This document shows positions 40,703 to 51,988 of a DNA stretch of 64,000 nucleotides, piece by piece. Origin of the DNA: Diaporthe sp. PMI_573 (lineage: Eukaryota > Ascomycota > Sordariomycetes > Diaporthales > Diaporthaceae). The notes under the pieces are model-generated. The model made no database searches, was not told where the DNA came from, and saw only the letters and a list, made by a program, of their open reading frames with translations. A program made the translations under genes and the position numbers. The stretch lies in NCBI GenBank assembly GCA_021399435.1, contig JAJTUP010000045.1:310001-374000 (forward strand), in the 5' to 3' direction. The first letter of the stretch is position 1. Each line of letters starts with the position of its first letter.

Positions 40703-41728
40703 ATGAGGACTGGAAGAAGCCTTCCAAGGACTGGTCCAATGTCAAATTCCATCCTCAACGACATTAGCAGACCCGTTCTACCTGCCCACGGCCAATTAAG
40801 TATGGCCCGTCGCGCTTTTCAACCCCCCCTTTTTTCATCACCGCCAGAGGACCACCCCGATATGAGGTTGGCTTTTCCGAGCCTATCTGCAGTGCCAGAT
40901 GATGACGTCTTCATGTCAGACTTTCCAATTCCGCCGTGGTCCGACAGCTGTTCCCCACCGCCTGTGCCATCATCCAGCCCCTTTACGCCGTATCGTTCTC
41001 GATCAGGACCGGAGGATGTCACCGAAGAAGACTGGGCGACTTTCTCGTGGATTGACCAGTTACCCGACTACGTAAGGAGCGAGGAAGACAAAACCGCATG
41101 GTGGTGGAAGTACGGCTTTAAGCTCAGGGACTGCCGTGTCACTACTAAGCCGAAAGCGAGATCGAAGTTCATATGTGTCCTCTGCCACCGGAAGGCGCTT
41201 GGTGGTAAAAGTTACAACGTCTCAAAGTTCACTTTTGATGCCTCAGGTGCTGGGAACATCAAGAACCACCTCTACGGCAGACACAAACTTCAGGCAAGCC
41301 TCTTCTCTTTCTTCATTGGATTGTAACTGACTGTTCGATATTAGGATCCCTCTCGGACCAAGATTCGGCGAAGTGTGTTTGAACAACTCATCACGAAATC
41401 TAAGCCGGCAGCACAGCAGGTGATGGACACAATGATCGGAGGCTATAGAAAGGAGGATTTGCACAACTTGATCCTGAACTGGATAACGACACACAATCTG
41501 CCGTTCCAGATTGTCGAGTCGGATGAGTTCAAGGCAATCCTTCTCTACGGAAACTCGTTGGTATGCGCCTCCCACATCCCTTCGGCAGACACCCTGATTC
41601 GCTTGTTGTTCTCGGAGTATGGAAAAGCATCTGTATCGGTGAAGACGATGCTCCAGACAGCCCTCCACTTGGTACACTTCTCTTTTGACGGCTGGACATC
41701 ACGCACCAATCTCTCCCAGCAGCGATGA
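40703..41728 (+). pseudogene. hAT transposase N-terminal half
   Basis: Exon 40703-41293, intron 41294-41344 with GC-AG borders (GCAAGC...TATTAG, phase 0), exon 41345-41728. Domains: Ser/Pro-rich leader; BED-like zinc finger (KFICVLCHRKALGG...H...H, residues ~150-195, ending NIKNHLYGRHKLQ-DPSR across the intron); then the hAT segment HNLPFQIVESDEFKAILLYG and the first catalytic strand HFSFDGWTSRTNLS. The frame then stops and no catalytic remainder or dimerisation domain follows. The sequence passes directly into a nucleoside-hydrolase-like fragment, so the element is truncated at 3'. Confidence 0.75.
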
Positions 41729-41764
41729 TTAGTTTTGTTTGTGCAGTGTCTCAGACTTTAAGGT

Positions 41765-42150
41765 ATGCTTGGACAGGACCCGGTAGAGCTTACACGCGGG
41801 TGCAGTGTTTTTCTGCAGCAAGGCGAGTACAAGCTGTTCATATTTCTCAACGACTTTAACGATTTCGATAATGAGGCTGCTGCTGAGCTCTGGGCACGCC
41901 TCCTAAAGCTCGACCCGACGGTGAAGGGCATATACATTGCAGAGCCGCGCTGGGTAAACATCGACTACTACATCACAAGCGAAGACCATCGGCAGTGCAT
42001 CCGCCTCGTTAGCAAGCTGCAGCCTCCACTGGAAGCCGGCGATCCCCCCTTTACTACCGTCCTTGCTGGTCGCTTGACAGAAGACATAATCAAGAGCACA
42101 AATAGAGATTGGAACATGGTCGGGGCTGTCATCAGACCTTGGGTGATGAC
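41765..42150 (+). pseudogene. Nucleoside-hydrolase-like fragment
   Basis: The open frame carries YKLFIFLNDFNDFDNEAAAE and GIYIAEPRWVNIDYYITSED. The N-terminal Asp cluster (N-D-F-N-D-F-D) resembles the Ca-binding DxDxxxDD site of inosine/uridine-preferring nucleoside hydrolases as found in a fungal clade with 'DLNDFDNEAA'. After about 42115 (NRDWNMV) the frame becomes unlike the family. The first Met lies in hAT-derived sequence. Probably the 5' part of a host gene broken by rearrangement; a possible later part lies at 42957-43400. Confidence 0.45.
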
Positions 42151-42925
42151 TCGGAGGAGATGTAGTGGCGGTAGCCCTTTGGTAAGTAGTCGTGTCATGG
42201 CCGCCATTCAGCGATGTATGAGTTCTTTGGGGTCCATCTTCCTGGCTGGTGTCAACCACATTCGGCATATTGGAGCCCGTCCTGGCATGCGAGGACCTTG
42301 GAGGAGACACCGAGGCTCTTCGGCGTTGGAGATGTGCCTCGTGTTGCTGTGGAGGTGCTCTGGAGCTTTGTGACCTGGCATGAGTTGAGCGGGATGCTGT
42401 ATTAGATGCATGGTCCGATCCACGTGATTGTACCGTCGCAAGGGGGACTTGGTAGACCCGAACAGAGTGACTTGTACGGTGCATGCCATCCTGGAATGAA
42501 TGGCCTGGATTCGCATCGACCACCCGGGTGTGCTGTCGTTGCCTGCTTTGAGGCGCACCGGCGGGCGGCCCGCCTGGCGACCGGGTCTGCACGGTTTGAG
42601 GAATCCGTAAATACCGTGGAGATGCAACCCATGTAGTCGATATGTGGCGAGACATTCCGGTGAGAGGGTCGTAGTAAGGGTTATCGCTCCAGACCGGCTG
42701 ACCATGGGCGCCGACCCAGGTCTCTAGTGGAGCACCACTCGCTTCCGGGTTTTGAGACAGCGGATACAAATGCATTCGAGCTTCCAGGCGAAGCATATCA
42801 TCAAATCTTGCCCGTGGTGAGGATTCGCCGCGGAAACCTCGAGGTCGTCCAAGAAAGCTTGCAGCCGACCCCACGGAACCTACCTCAGTCCGTAAGAGAG
42901 CACGAAGAGGTACAGCTACGAGCAT
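42150..42925 (-). CDS. Hypothetical Ser/Pro/Arg-rich ORF
   Basis: The minus frame is open for about 340 codons (42925-41903); the 42150 end is my estimate of the plausible part. It has low-complexity composition (Ser, Pro, Arg, His, Gln) with a patch SDNPYYDPLTGMSRH and no recognised domain. It separates two plus-strand fragments of possible nucleoside-hydrolase-like coding. It could be an inserted element's gag-like ORF or a chance frame in GC-rich DNA. Confidence 0.25.
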
Positions 42926-42956
42926 CCTCGAGGCAAGGCTTCAAACCCCAAATACT

Positions 42957-43400
42957 ATGAGGGAGACCGTGCCGCCCGGGGTTGAACTACAAAAATCATT
43001 GCCTGGCGTACATCAACCCATTGATGGCCTTCCAGGTGGTGGAGACTTAGGATCTCCAGAAGAGGCCAGGTTCGATCTTGAAAACGGCGTCTTCATGGCT
43101 CTCGAGGGAGATACACCGCTGGATGATCCGTCCATCGTGAACAGTATCCTACAGATACTCGCTGACCTGGCCCCGTTAACCGTCACACTCATAAACTCTC
43201 TTGCTCAGTACCTTACTCGCGAGCAATGCAAGTGCCTGGCCTTTGTCCACGGGGGGGGGGACCTCAATAACACTCCTGGGGTCTCCCGTCAGCCTTCGGG
43301 CGACATCGCTGTTTCTCGACGTAATCAAAATCGGTCCGTTGGAGCTTTGAGGCAGATACGTTTAGCCGGCTATCTCAATGGGAAGCGCGCAAACCCAACC
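42957..43400 (+). pseudogene. Unknown ORF interrupted by the pogo insertion
   Basis: The plus frame includes FDLENGVFMALEGDTPLDDP and LAPLTVTLINSLAQYLTREQ, well-formed helical protein sequence, then degrades after a G9 run at about 43252-43260. A pogo-type element begins at 43405 inside the same frame. The host sequence resumes at 45324 without obvious coding. Confidence 0.4.
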
Positions 43401-43404
43401 AGTA

Positions 43405-45321
43405 CCGTATATACTCGACAAATTCACGATACCCCCGGTCACTAAGACTAGTCCTATTTTGGTCTAGTTTGAAGCCACCATGGCCAGGGTTTTGGATACA
43501 CTAACAAGCTACAGTAATACAGTCTTGAACCTCCTCTTCCTTCACAAAGAGGTCCATCTCTTCCAGAGGTGTTACAGACACTTCCTCATACTCCATCTTC
43601 ATGGTAGGTTCCTTAGCCGTTTCCCAGCCTTCCCAGTTGATTTGAGAAGGCTCTATATCCTTGATACGGACCATGTTAACCTGACTTCCATCAGGACGAA
43701 TAGAAATTCCAGTGTGAATGAAGGCATTCTGAACCAACTCTGGCCTTTCTTCCAGACGTTTTACTGCTCTGGCTACTACCCAGGTAGTCATTATACGCAT
43801 GTCAGAGACTGTCCATATATGTCCAGGGCTTTCCTTCTCTTTCTCTGTCATATATTCGTCAGTAAATTCCTGAAGCCAAAGCTTGAAGGGATGGTTGACT
43901 GCAGTATCCAATGGCTGAAGGAGACTAGTACAGCCAGCTGGTATCAATGCAATAGTAACCCCTAGATCCTTCAACTGTTGCTTGATAGTGTCAGTTACAT
44001 GGAATCTAGCAACATCCATAACCAATAGGAAATCCTTCATATCCTTAGCTACTGCGTCTAGTTCTTCAGTAATCCATTTACCGAATAATTCCTCATTATT
44101 GTAAGCTGTAGGATTGAATTCCACAGTAACATCAGGACTGTAGGATGAGGATTCCTGATTGTATATCCTTCCTGCAGGTCCTGAAGTACCATGGAATATA
44201 ATCTTCGGCTTGAATCTCTGTATGCCATCTGCAGAGATGTAGAGAATAAGAGTAGCTTGTCGTTTATCCCATCCACTCCGTTCTGTTTTTGCCTGTACTG
44301 ACTTCGAGCCTGTAGAAGTATATGTACATCCAGAATTATACTCAAATGGAATAGGAGTTTCGTCCAGATTTAGGATTGCTGATTTGGAGAACCGCCGAGG
44401 AGGTGAGTTGTTGACAACTGGTGCTGGTGCTGGTGCTGGTGCTGGTGCTGGTGCTGGTGCTGGTGCTGATACTGGTACTGAGAGAGAATCTCTTGGTTGA
44501 GATATACGTCTAATGAACTTGACGAAGTTATTCACAACTTCAAGGTACTCTGCAGGAAGCTTGGTGGCCTTCTTAGTAACCCTTCTATGTGAAATCCTAT
44601 GTCGATGTAGAAAGCCTCTAAACCAGCCGGTAGAGAATACCCAGAGGTGAACGCTTTCAGGGTAGGTGTCCTTAAATAGCCTTTTTGATTCTCGTCGAAA
44701 CCAGCCGATAGAAACAATTCTATTTTCTGTTCGCCGTGTAAGAAAACAGGTGTAAAGCTTGTCTTCCAACTCTGGCCATCTAGGGTGATACCTTCGTTGA
44801 TCCTCTTTGCGTACAAGCTGATCCCGCTTTTTCCACCAAGTCCTTATAGTTGCTTCAGGGATCTTGAAGAACTGGGAGGCTTCAAATAGTGTAGGAGGAC
44901 GGAAGCCATCTTGGGAAGGTGGGAGGTCTTGTCGATAATGGCCACCTCTACCTCCAGTAGTTCCTGGGATACGGTGGTTCAAAAGAAATAGAAGAACTTC
45001 AACACGTTTTTTCTGCTTGTATGACCGTTCTACCCGTGTAACTGGCTTAAATGAAGGAGCTTTTCGCTCATGAAGGGGCTTGGGCTTTGGCCCTGGCTTT
45101 TTTTGTAGGATGTTGGTTGAGATTGGGCCTAGGGGAGGCATTGTGACCCATGAGACCAGCAGTAAACAAATAACTTCAAGATCGACGCGTTAGAGACGTG
45201 ATGGGCATCTCTGGGGGGCTAAACCTAGCGTAGATTAGTAAGGTGGCTATAGCTTCAGCCTAGGTAAGATTAGGCCTAATTAGGCGACCGGGGGTATCGT
45301 GAATTTGTCGAGTATATACGG
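43405..45321 (-). mobile_element. Intact pogo-type DNA transposon, 1,917 bp
   Basis: Perfect 36 bp terminal inverted repeats, 43405-43440 and 45286-45321 (CCGTATATACTCGACAAATT... inward), each bordered by TA (43403-43404 and 45322-45323), the Tc1/mariner target duplication. One full-length transposase gene lies inside on the minus strand. Identical ends and an open gene indicate a recent insertion. Confidence 0.95.
43501..45141 (-). CDS. Pogo/DDE_1 transposase with CENP-B-like HTH
   Basis: 546 codons from ATG 45141, uninterrupted. Cut-and-paste transposase. The N-terminus is basic (KKPGPKPKPLHERK). A Psq/HTH region follows (TLFEASQFFKIPEATIRTWW, ~85-105), then a CENP-B-type second HTH (GWFRRESKRLF ... 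GWFRGFLHRHRISHRRVTKK, ~145-195). A linker carries an (AP)8 repeat from a GGTGCT hexanucleotide run (about 44421-44467). The DDE core: first Asp in AILNLDETPIPFE, second in FLLVMDVARFHVTD, third in SLLQPLDTAVNHPFK. No zinc knuckle at the end. All three acidic residues are present and no frame lesion is seen, so the enzyme may be active. Confidence 0.93.
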   Translation of the reverse strand: MPPLGPISTNILQKKPGPKPKPLHERKAPSFKPVTRVERSYKQKKRVEVLLFLLNHRIPGTTGGRGGHYRQDLPPSQDGFRPPTLFEASQFFKIPEATIRTWWKKRDQLVRKEDQRRYHPRWPELEDKLYTCFLTRRTENRIVSIGWFRRESKRLFKDTYPESVHLWVFSTGWFRGFLHRHRISHRRVTKKATKLPAEYLEVVNNFVKFIRRISQPRDSLSVPVSAPAPAPAPAPAPAPAPVVNNSPPRRFSKSAILNLDETPIPFEYNSGCTYTSTGSKSVQAKTERSGWDKRQATLILYISADGIQRFKPKIIFHGTSGPAGRIYNQESSSYSPDVTVEFNPTAYNNEELFGKWITEELDAVAKDMKDFLLVMDVARFHVTDTIKQQLKDLGVTIALIPAGCTSLLQPLDTAVNHPFKLWLQEFTDEYMTEKEKESPGHIWTVSDMRIMTTWVVARAVKRLEERPELVQNAFIHTGISIRPDGSQVNMVRIKDIEPSQINWEGWETAKEPTMKMEYEEVSVTPLEEMDLFVKEEEVQDCITVAC

Positions 45322-45323
45322 TA

Positions 45324-45615
45324 ATGTAGTTGCCACCTCCTTTTCTTCAACTGTGCCACCCATGTCTTATGCATCGTTGTGGAGCTGCTGAGTAATCAAA
45401 AGGCTCATCAATCATCACCATTGGTGAGTATTTCAAGATTTTGGACAATTAAGAGGCTGAGATTGCCGCTTCTCCATTGGATGAGGGCCGAAGAAACAAG
45501 TTGCAAACCAAGTTGCAAACTAAGTTGCGGATGTTCTCCTGAGGGTTCGAGTAGTTACCATGGTGTCGCCACAGCGTTGGAATTCAACACAGCTACACTT
45601 CTTCGTCCTGAATCT
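45324..45615. other. Host sequence between two transposons
   Basis: Continuation of the sequence interrupted at 43403. No gene recognised; the ORF 45379-45630 lacks motifs. Confidence 0.5.
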
Positions 45616-48600
45616 CAGTGTGTCCAATAGTCAGGTAACGGGAAAAATGGAGGTTATAACGTACCTAACTGTTGGATTTCCAACTTTGTAACGTCCCTAA
45701 CGGTTGAAAATAAGCCGTTAACGGCTTGTCAAACGTTAACTAACTGGTAACGGTTGGAAATTCCTAAATAGGTAACCCATGATAGAAACTCGTTGGTGCT
45801 GAAGGGGATTTACACCAAATTAAGCTTTGCAAGCAATATATTCCCATGTTTCATTCAGGTTTTATCTTTCTCTCAACTTCTGATAAAGAACAATGTCCAA
45901 TCTATAAAAAAAATCCGCCTATCGAGCCTCAGTATGCAAAGCGCCGCTATCAAGCTCCCACAGGTACAACTCTGCCGGTCTAGCCTCTGCTAGCGGAGTA
46001 TCAGTCATACCGCCGTCACTATGAGCACTAATCCAGCTAGCCCATACCTATCCTGCTAGCATATCCCTCCGCCGCCGCTGCTCATGGCCGCGGCGTAACC
46101 AGTTCTTGAGACATTCGTTCGCTTCAATTGTGACAGATCCAAGCCGATTGCGTTCGTCGGTGATTAGGCGTTTGGACTGACTGAAGACACGTTCGCACTC
46201 GGCGCTCATAGCTGGGATAGAGAAAAGATCAAAAGCCATTTGGGTAAGGATCGGATAGGACTTCTCGCGCTCGCGCCACCAAGTCAGCGGCTCTTCGACA
46301 AAGGGTTCAACAACGTCTTCATCATAGAGGTAGCGCTCAAATTCGTCGACCATTCTGCGCCTCTTTCGCCTGTCGCTATTGCTATCCACATCAACGCTGC
46401 GGTCAAGCCTTCTATGTAGTTTGAAGCGGCCCAGCTCTGGCGTTTGCTGAGGTTGCTCAGTTTGCTGCGGAGGAGAAGCTGGCTCCGTAATGCTGTATTT
46501 TGTTGCATACTCGTTGTATAGCTGGCGGACGTCTGGCTCAACAGTGTCCACCCAGATCTCGTGTGATCGCCACTTATCCTTAAAGTAAAGCAGCTTGAAG
46601 CTTGGGACGGGACAAATCGCGGCACGGTAGTACGGTGTCTTTGCTGTCAAGTCGAAATATTTCATAAGCTTCGCATAGCCAGCATCGAGTCCTGCAACAT
46701 AGTAGTTAGAATAGGACCTAGGGTCTGCAGCAACTGCAGCTTTTTCTTCCTGCAGTAAGCCGTCAAGGATGTCCATCATCTCCAACGCCTGCCAAAGAGC
46801 GCCGTAGTTGCCGTGTATAGCATGGCCTTCCAGCTCGAGGGTAGCGTCTTTAAAGGGCTTTAGCAGAGCGACAAATCTCTGGATTTCCTCCCAATCGCTT
46901 CTCTTGAGGAAGTCCTGGCTCAAATCATAATCTGCGTCCCTCTCCCACTGTGCACAAAACAACTCAATTGCATTCCTAAGCTTAAGCGCGCGCTCAAGCA
47001 TAGAGAAGGTTGAATTCCACCGGATCCCGCCGTCCTTGATAAGCTGTAGGCTGAAAAGCTCATCATCTTGCAGGGCCTCGGCTTGTAGAGTCTCGAAATG
47101 CTGTCGGCGCTGATCTGAGCGTGTAATGTAGCGAACAATATTATGATCGTTCGGCCTTACTCACACCTTTGCCATAGAGAATTGCCTTGACAACGAGGTT
47201 GATAACGTGGCCAGAACAGCGGAGTCGTCTCCAGTCCGGATCGAAACCAAATCGCGTAGCTAGTTGTAACACGGCGCGATCGTTATCCTTGGCGTTATCC
47301 ATCATGAAACAACCAAGCTTCGGCTCGAGATCGTACTGCGTAACTACGCTAATAAGGCAATTTGCTATATTTTCGCCTGAGTGAGAACCATATAGCCGCG
47401 GGAGGCCGAGAAGAGCTTGATGATTGGTGTAGTCCACGCCTAGTAAGCGGAGGTTAAAAGTTGGATTAAGCCTTATATAATAAAACGTCTGAATAGTAAA
47501 GGGTATCACATATATATACGTACCTACAAAGTGCGCAACTACGCCGCAGAGGCTCATCCCACTAGTTGACGTCCATAAGTCGCAGCTTAGGTGGACCGCA
47601 CTCCTACATTCCTTCAACTCAACCTTCAAACTCTCCCTGCGTGTTTCAAATGCAGCCATTATCCAACTGCTCAGCGTCGTCGCGGACGTAGGGAGAAGCC
47701 GCTCTAACTCAGGCCTCCCATACGAGAGTAAGTCACACGTATCTCCGGCAGTTGCGCTTCGAAAGCTCACGTCGTGAGCAACAACCCAGTCCAGATACTG
47801 CTGCCTGTAGTCTTCCCCAGTAATAGGAGTCCGTAGTGGACCAAAGCTATTAGCCTTCTTACTTCGATCCCATGGGTTGGAAACCCGGATATGCTGAGGA
47901 ACTTCGCCGTCCTCAGAAATGCCGTGTTTGTGCTTTAAATGGTAGGCGATCGCACTATTTCCGTTGTATTTAAATATTGTAGAACAGTCGCTGCCAGTCT
48001 CATGGCATCTCCGACAAAGCCAGTACTGCTCATTTTCTGACTCGATATTGGCACCGTGGTCCCAAATCCAGGACTTCTTTGTCTTGCCGGTTGTACGCTT
48101 GTGCTTCATATAGTAGTGCGCATCGCTTAGACGTTTGTTGTTGTACTGGAGAGCACCCCAGCGAATCGGGAAGGCACCATCGGCAAGAGGTCTCGGAGCT
48201 CGGACAGATGAAGGAGATGACAAGGGCCCAGTTGAAGGCGTGGTCGATTTCTTGGCAGAGGACTCGATTGATGGTTGGATTGAGAGCTCCGTAAATTGGT
48301 CTGCTGAACGCGACGATGACGGCGTGGAGGAGAAGGACGGGGCCGACATGGTGGTGTGTGCTGCCGGAAATTTTCCGTTGCGCGTACGTGTAGGGAGCGT
48401 TGCTATATGCAAAAAGAGATGCTGAGTCTAGATGGGAGGGCAAGTTGAAGTTCGAACGGAGGCCGCCAAAACTCTCGCTAAGACGCGTTACGCGTCGCGC
48501 ATCTGGCACGTCGAACGGAATGGCTCGGGACGGCCAGGTCGGGACAATCAAATGACAGGGATTAATGCGCTAAGCAAGGGGTTGAGAGACGCCGTCTCTG

Positions 48601-48837
48601 GGCTAGGATCTGAATAGGAAAAACTCGGTCTTTACATCGAGTTGAGATCCACTATTAGGTATCTGGGACGGTTTTAGAAAACCCCCCTCTAAATCCAACC
48701 GTTAACTAGTTAACTGACAAGCTTATAACGTCCCTAACGGTTGAAATGAGGAACTTATAACGTCCCTAACGGTTGGTATTACGTAAGCCGTTAACTGGTC
48801 CGTTATCCAAATAGTTAACTGACTATTGGACACACTG
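45616..48837 (-). mobile_element. hAT transposon, 3.2 kb, with both terminal repeats
   Basis: Ends CAGTGTGTCCAATAGTCAG at 45616 and its inverse at 48837 form 24 bp terminal inverted repeats with one mismatch. Sub-terminal repeats AACGTCCCTAACGGTTG and CCGTTAAC occur several times at both ends (45650-45770; 48690-48815), the usual hAT transposase binding clusters. The transposase is on the minus strand. The flanking 8-mers (CTGAATCT / GACCGTGT) do not match, so no target duplication is visible. Confidence 0.88.
46048..48349 (-). pseudogene. hAT transposase with internal deletion
   Basis: First ATG 48349 (ACCACCATGTCG). Exon break: intron 47523-47440 (GTACGT...TTACTAG, 84 bp and frame-neutral) restores HFV-G-VDYTNHQALLG. 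Domains: BED finger (YWLCRRCHETGSDC...H...H), RNase H-like segments (VHLSCDLWTSTSGMS; GSHSGENIANCLI; MMDNAKDNDRAVL; RCSGHVINLVVKAILYGKG), then HNIVRYITRSDQRRQHFETL and the dimerisation domain (MAFDLFSIPAMSAECERVFS...ANECLKNWL). At about 47155 the frame shifts and some 30-40 residues normally found between 'LYGK' and 'HNIV' are missing, separating the two halves. Inactive unless supplied in trans. Confidence 0.85.
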
Positions 48838-50256
48838 GACCGTGTTCTCCTCAAAGGGCTTTGACTGCATCCTGGTCAGGTCCACTACATCTTTAAGGCT
48901 AACCTGTTGACAGGGATGTTCCCAAAATTGTGATTTCAACTGCTACATGGCTGCTGACAGGCAGCAATCACTTGACCACCCTCTTCCCCTCAGTGACATC
49001 TCAGCAGTGGTATTGAATGTGGGCTGGCCAGTCCGGTCAATCTATGAAACACTGGGTGGCCGGGTCATGGCATGTCACTATACTGCGACGGTAAACACTC
49101 ATATGCACAAAGATTCCGGCCAGCTTTTTGCTGGGCCTCGTCAGGGGTGTGCCGCAGTGCCTGACGCGTGAAAAGTTTGTGACCTACGGCGGCTTGGTGG
49201 GGGATGTTGACACAACTTCTGCCAGTACTATGTCCTTCTCTCCAGCCATCGGCGAAAGCCTTATCGTACACGAGTACATGACGCCTACCTGCACTGAGGC
49301 TTAATGGAACGCGAACAACATTATATGCCAGACCTTTGACCAACTGGAGCATGGTAAACAATACCCACGGGCACTAAAGACAAATCTCTTGAAAAGCAAG
49401 CGAGGATGAACTTTCAGAATACCATCGCATCAAGTATGAAGAATTTCCCTGGCCAAGCGACAGGGCCTTACAGGAGGCTTGGTCTCCCCGGGGCCTCCTC
49501 CGGACTGAAGGTCTGACCTTCGGCTAGTTGGCATAGGGAGCTGATGGCCTTTGGCTGAGTTACTGAAGGCCAAGAGGTTGAGACAATTGTTTGGTGAATC
49601 CAGTCGGTTTTGGGCGGCTGGCTGACTTGACTCTTACGACGATTTGTAAAGAAGCTGGCAAGATCGTCAAGGGCTGGGACACCAAAATCACACCATATTT
49701 TATAGAGGAAGTGCTCAACAATGCGCTCTTCAAATTCCCTCGTCAAGTCTCTGCTAACTTGTCCCTTTTGAAGCAGAGTCTGAAAAAGATCTTGGTTTGT
49801 TCGTTGCTGCCACTCGTGGGATGTCCGGCATTCTCTAGATCTACGTCTACCAACTTTTACCGCACCGCAGCGATACGAGAGACTAAGAAGAAGAGCAAGA
49901 TTAATCTACGTCGGTAATTCTGGCTCAACATGGGTCCTGAAGGCAAGCACACGCGTAGCCATTGCCCCGGACCAGGCTCGAGATTCGGACAGGCCTCTCA
50001 GTCAACAGCATCTGGGGCAATTGGTTTTCTGGACCTGCCTACAAGGGCTCGCCAGGACGTATACAAACGAGTAGTCGCGGTGGTTTGAGGTATCTCAGAA
50101 AGCTTGTGAGTAGGTGCATATAGTCGTATGAGGTGAAATTGAAAGAGGGAGTGGAAGGGGTAAGAAGGGTCTGTATAATACAGCCATCATAGGGGGTCTG
50201 TAGGACAGAATTGGTGAGGATGTGACAGTTTTGGTAGCAAGCAATACATTGATGAC
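48838..50256. other. Intergenic region, possible coding scrap on minus strand
   Basis: A minus frame is open for about 125 codons (roughly 49850-49468): LTREFEERIVEHFLYKIWCD, FGVPALDDLASFFTNRRKSQ. It looks protein-like (amphipathic, Trp/Tyr-containing) but matches no family I know and lacks a start. Nothing else supported. Confidence 0.4.
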
Positions 50257-51060
50257 TTATGTTACGGAGTCAAGTGGAGTATCACAGCACTCACTATAGT
50301 CGTGGGTTATCAACACAATAAGCTCGAGGCCGAGCACCGCCAGGATTCCGGACATAGCTAGGTCCAGGCCGAACAGAATATATATTGTGCGAGTCGCGCC
50401 GTCGCCGCTGTCGGCAGCTTTCAGCAGGCGCAGGCTGTGACCTTTGAGAGAGATCTCGACGAGGGCCCAGAAGAAGCCGATAAACAGTTGCCATACCATC
50501 TGGGAAACGTATCCATGTGCGAAGGACACAAACAGAATCGACATGTTTAGCATAAAGGCCAGCCCACAGACCACCAGCGACGCCAAGGCCGCCCGGTAAA
50601 CAAAGCCGGCGTCGGCCCACAGGATGATGGTATGGATGTCGACGCCGGCGAGCATGCCGTGAAGAGCCAGATCGAGCAGCAGCAGAAGCCATGTCCCGCG
50701 CGAAAATTTGACTTTGAAGTAGTAGTACTCGAAGGGCGAACAGTTGACATCATGCTTGAGCCAGATGTTGGCTCGGTGGAACCAGTCGCCCGGCTCCAGG
50801 TCGTTGGCGTCAAGCATTGTCGTCTTTTTGCAGTCGGTGCTCGTTGCGTTCAGGCCAGTGGTGATGATAGGCTTGACGGCCACTATGGAGTTTGTTGAGA
50901 CGAGACTGTTGCGAGTCTCGTCACTTGTAGCGTTTAGTTGTGGCGCAGCGACGGAGCAGCGCACGTCACTTGGGCTGGCAGCTGTGGGTGAAGACATGAT
51001 TCCGATGGGGTTGACAGTAATGGCTAAGAAGAGGAGGACATTGGCGAATATGGATTTCAT
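50257..51060 (-). CDS. Signal-peptide, multi-helix membrane protein
   Basis: 267 aa from ATG 51060 (MKSIFANVLLFLAITVNPIG), chosen because it begins a clean signal peptide; 45 further in-frame upstream codons are likely leader. A luminal N-terminal region (~25-115) has several N-x-S/T sites (LNATSDE, LNATSTD) and Cys residues. It is followed by about four transmembrane segments: TWLLLLLDLALHGMLAGVDI, VYRAALASLVVCGLAFMLNM, VWQLFIGFFWALVEISL and IYILFGLDLAMSGILAVLGL. It ends ECCDTPLDSVT. No family recognised; plausible plasma-membrane or endomembrane protein of unknown role. Confidence 0.7.
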   Translation of the reverse strand: MKSIFANVLLFLAITVNPIGIMSSPTAASPSDVRCSVAAPQLNATSDETRNSLVSTNSIVAVKPIITTGLNATSTDCKKTTMLDANDLEPGDWFHRANIWLKHDVNCSPFEYYYFKVKFSRGTWLLLLLDLALHGMLAGVDIHTIILWADAGFVYRAALASLVVCGLAFMLNMSILFVSFAHGYVSQMVWQLFIGFFWALVEISLKGHSLRLLKAADSGDGATRTIYILFGLDLAMSGILAVLGLELIVLITHDYSECCDTPLDSVT

Positions 51061-51988
51061 GGTAACCTCGCTTTTGAAAAATATATAGCACGACGTAAGA
51101 ATATGTTTCGATGTTACGACGCATTGAGAAAATCGGAACTTAGCTGAGTAACGGAATATAGAACGTGGTTCACCGGTCAGCCGCGCATACCCCATAGCTG
51201 TGGACGTGACACAGTGAGAAGAATATAGAAAGAGACATGAGATATGCTATCGCTCTGGAGTGCCTTTAAGCCCGTCTTGAGGGATCCAGCAGAGCGGTCG
51301 CTCTACATGCTTGGTTGTTCGTTCTTAATAGATAGGACATTTCATTCAAAGATAGGGAGCCAAGATCCAGAGTCCAGGTTTCCTACGCCAAAAGCGCCGA
51401 CAGTTCTCCCATCGCAAGGCAGCCGGTATCCACAATAAACTGAACCCCTTAATTTCCCTATATGCGCATTTCGGGCTGCTCTTGATATCCTGTTTCGATC
51501 TGCAAACACCATGTTAATTGTGCGTTCCTTTGCTTCACCTTGTAAAGGTATGCTTGAGAAGACAAGAGACTCATGCATGATGCTTGAAGTCCGAGCCTTT
51601 ACTTTCTTCTGTTAGATTATAGCACAGCAGTGGCAACACAACGATACCACACAATTACTGCAACTAGCCCCCTCTATACGATACTCCTTACGGATCCAGC
51701 CACGTCTCCTGTTGCCAGCCTCAATGCGATCCATGCGTGCACCGGTCGAACAAAAACCTTGTCATGGGGAACAATATTCAGTATCTAGGTACAGAAAGCA
51801 AGTCCCTTCTCCACAAGACACACAGCATCTTCGGCGCTGCTCGGACGGCTCCAAAACCTGATCCCACCAGGGGGATTCAACCGCCACATCATGATAATTG
51901 TTGACTCACGATTCGAGTCCTTCAACAAGGCGTCCACTCTTCCCCCTTCTAATTTTCACGTTGATTTACACCGTAAGCCACTACTACC
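51061..51988. other. Intergenic region
   Basis: No gene supported. It contains the promoter of the membrane-protein gene on its left and the 3' flank of the next minus gene on its right. Confidence 0.5.

Noticed and set aside
43480..43965. 161-codon plus ORF inside the pogo element
   Set aside because: Complement of the transposase gene 3' end; no independent motif.
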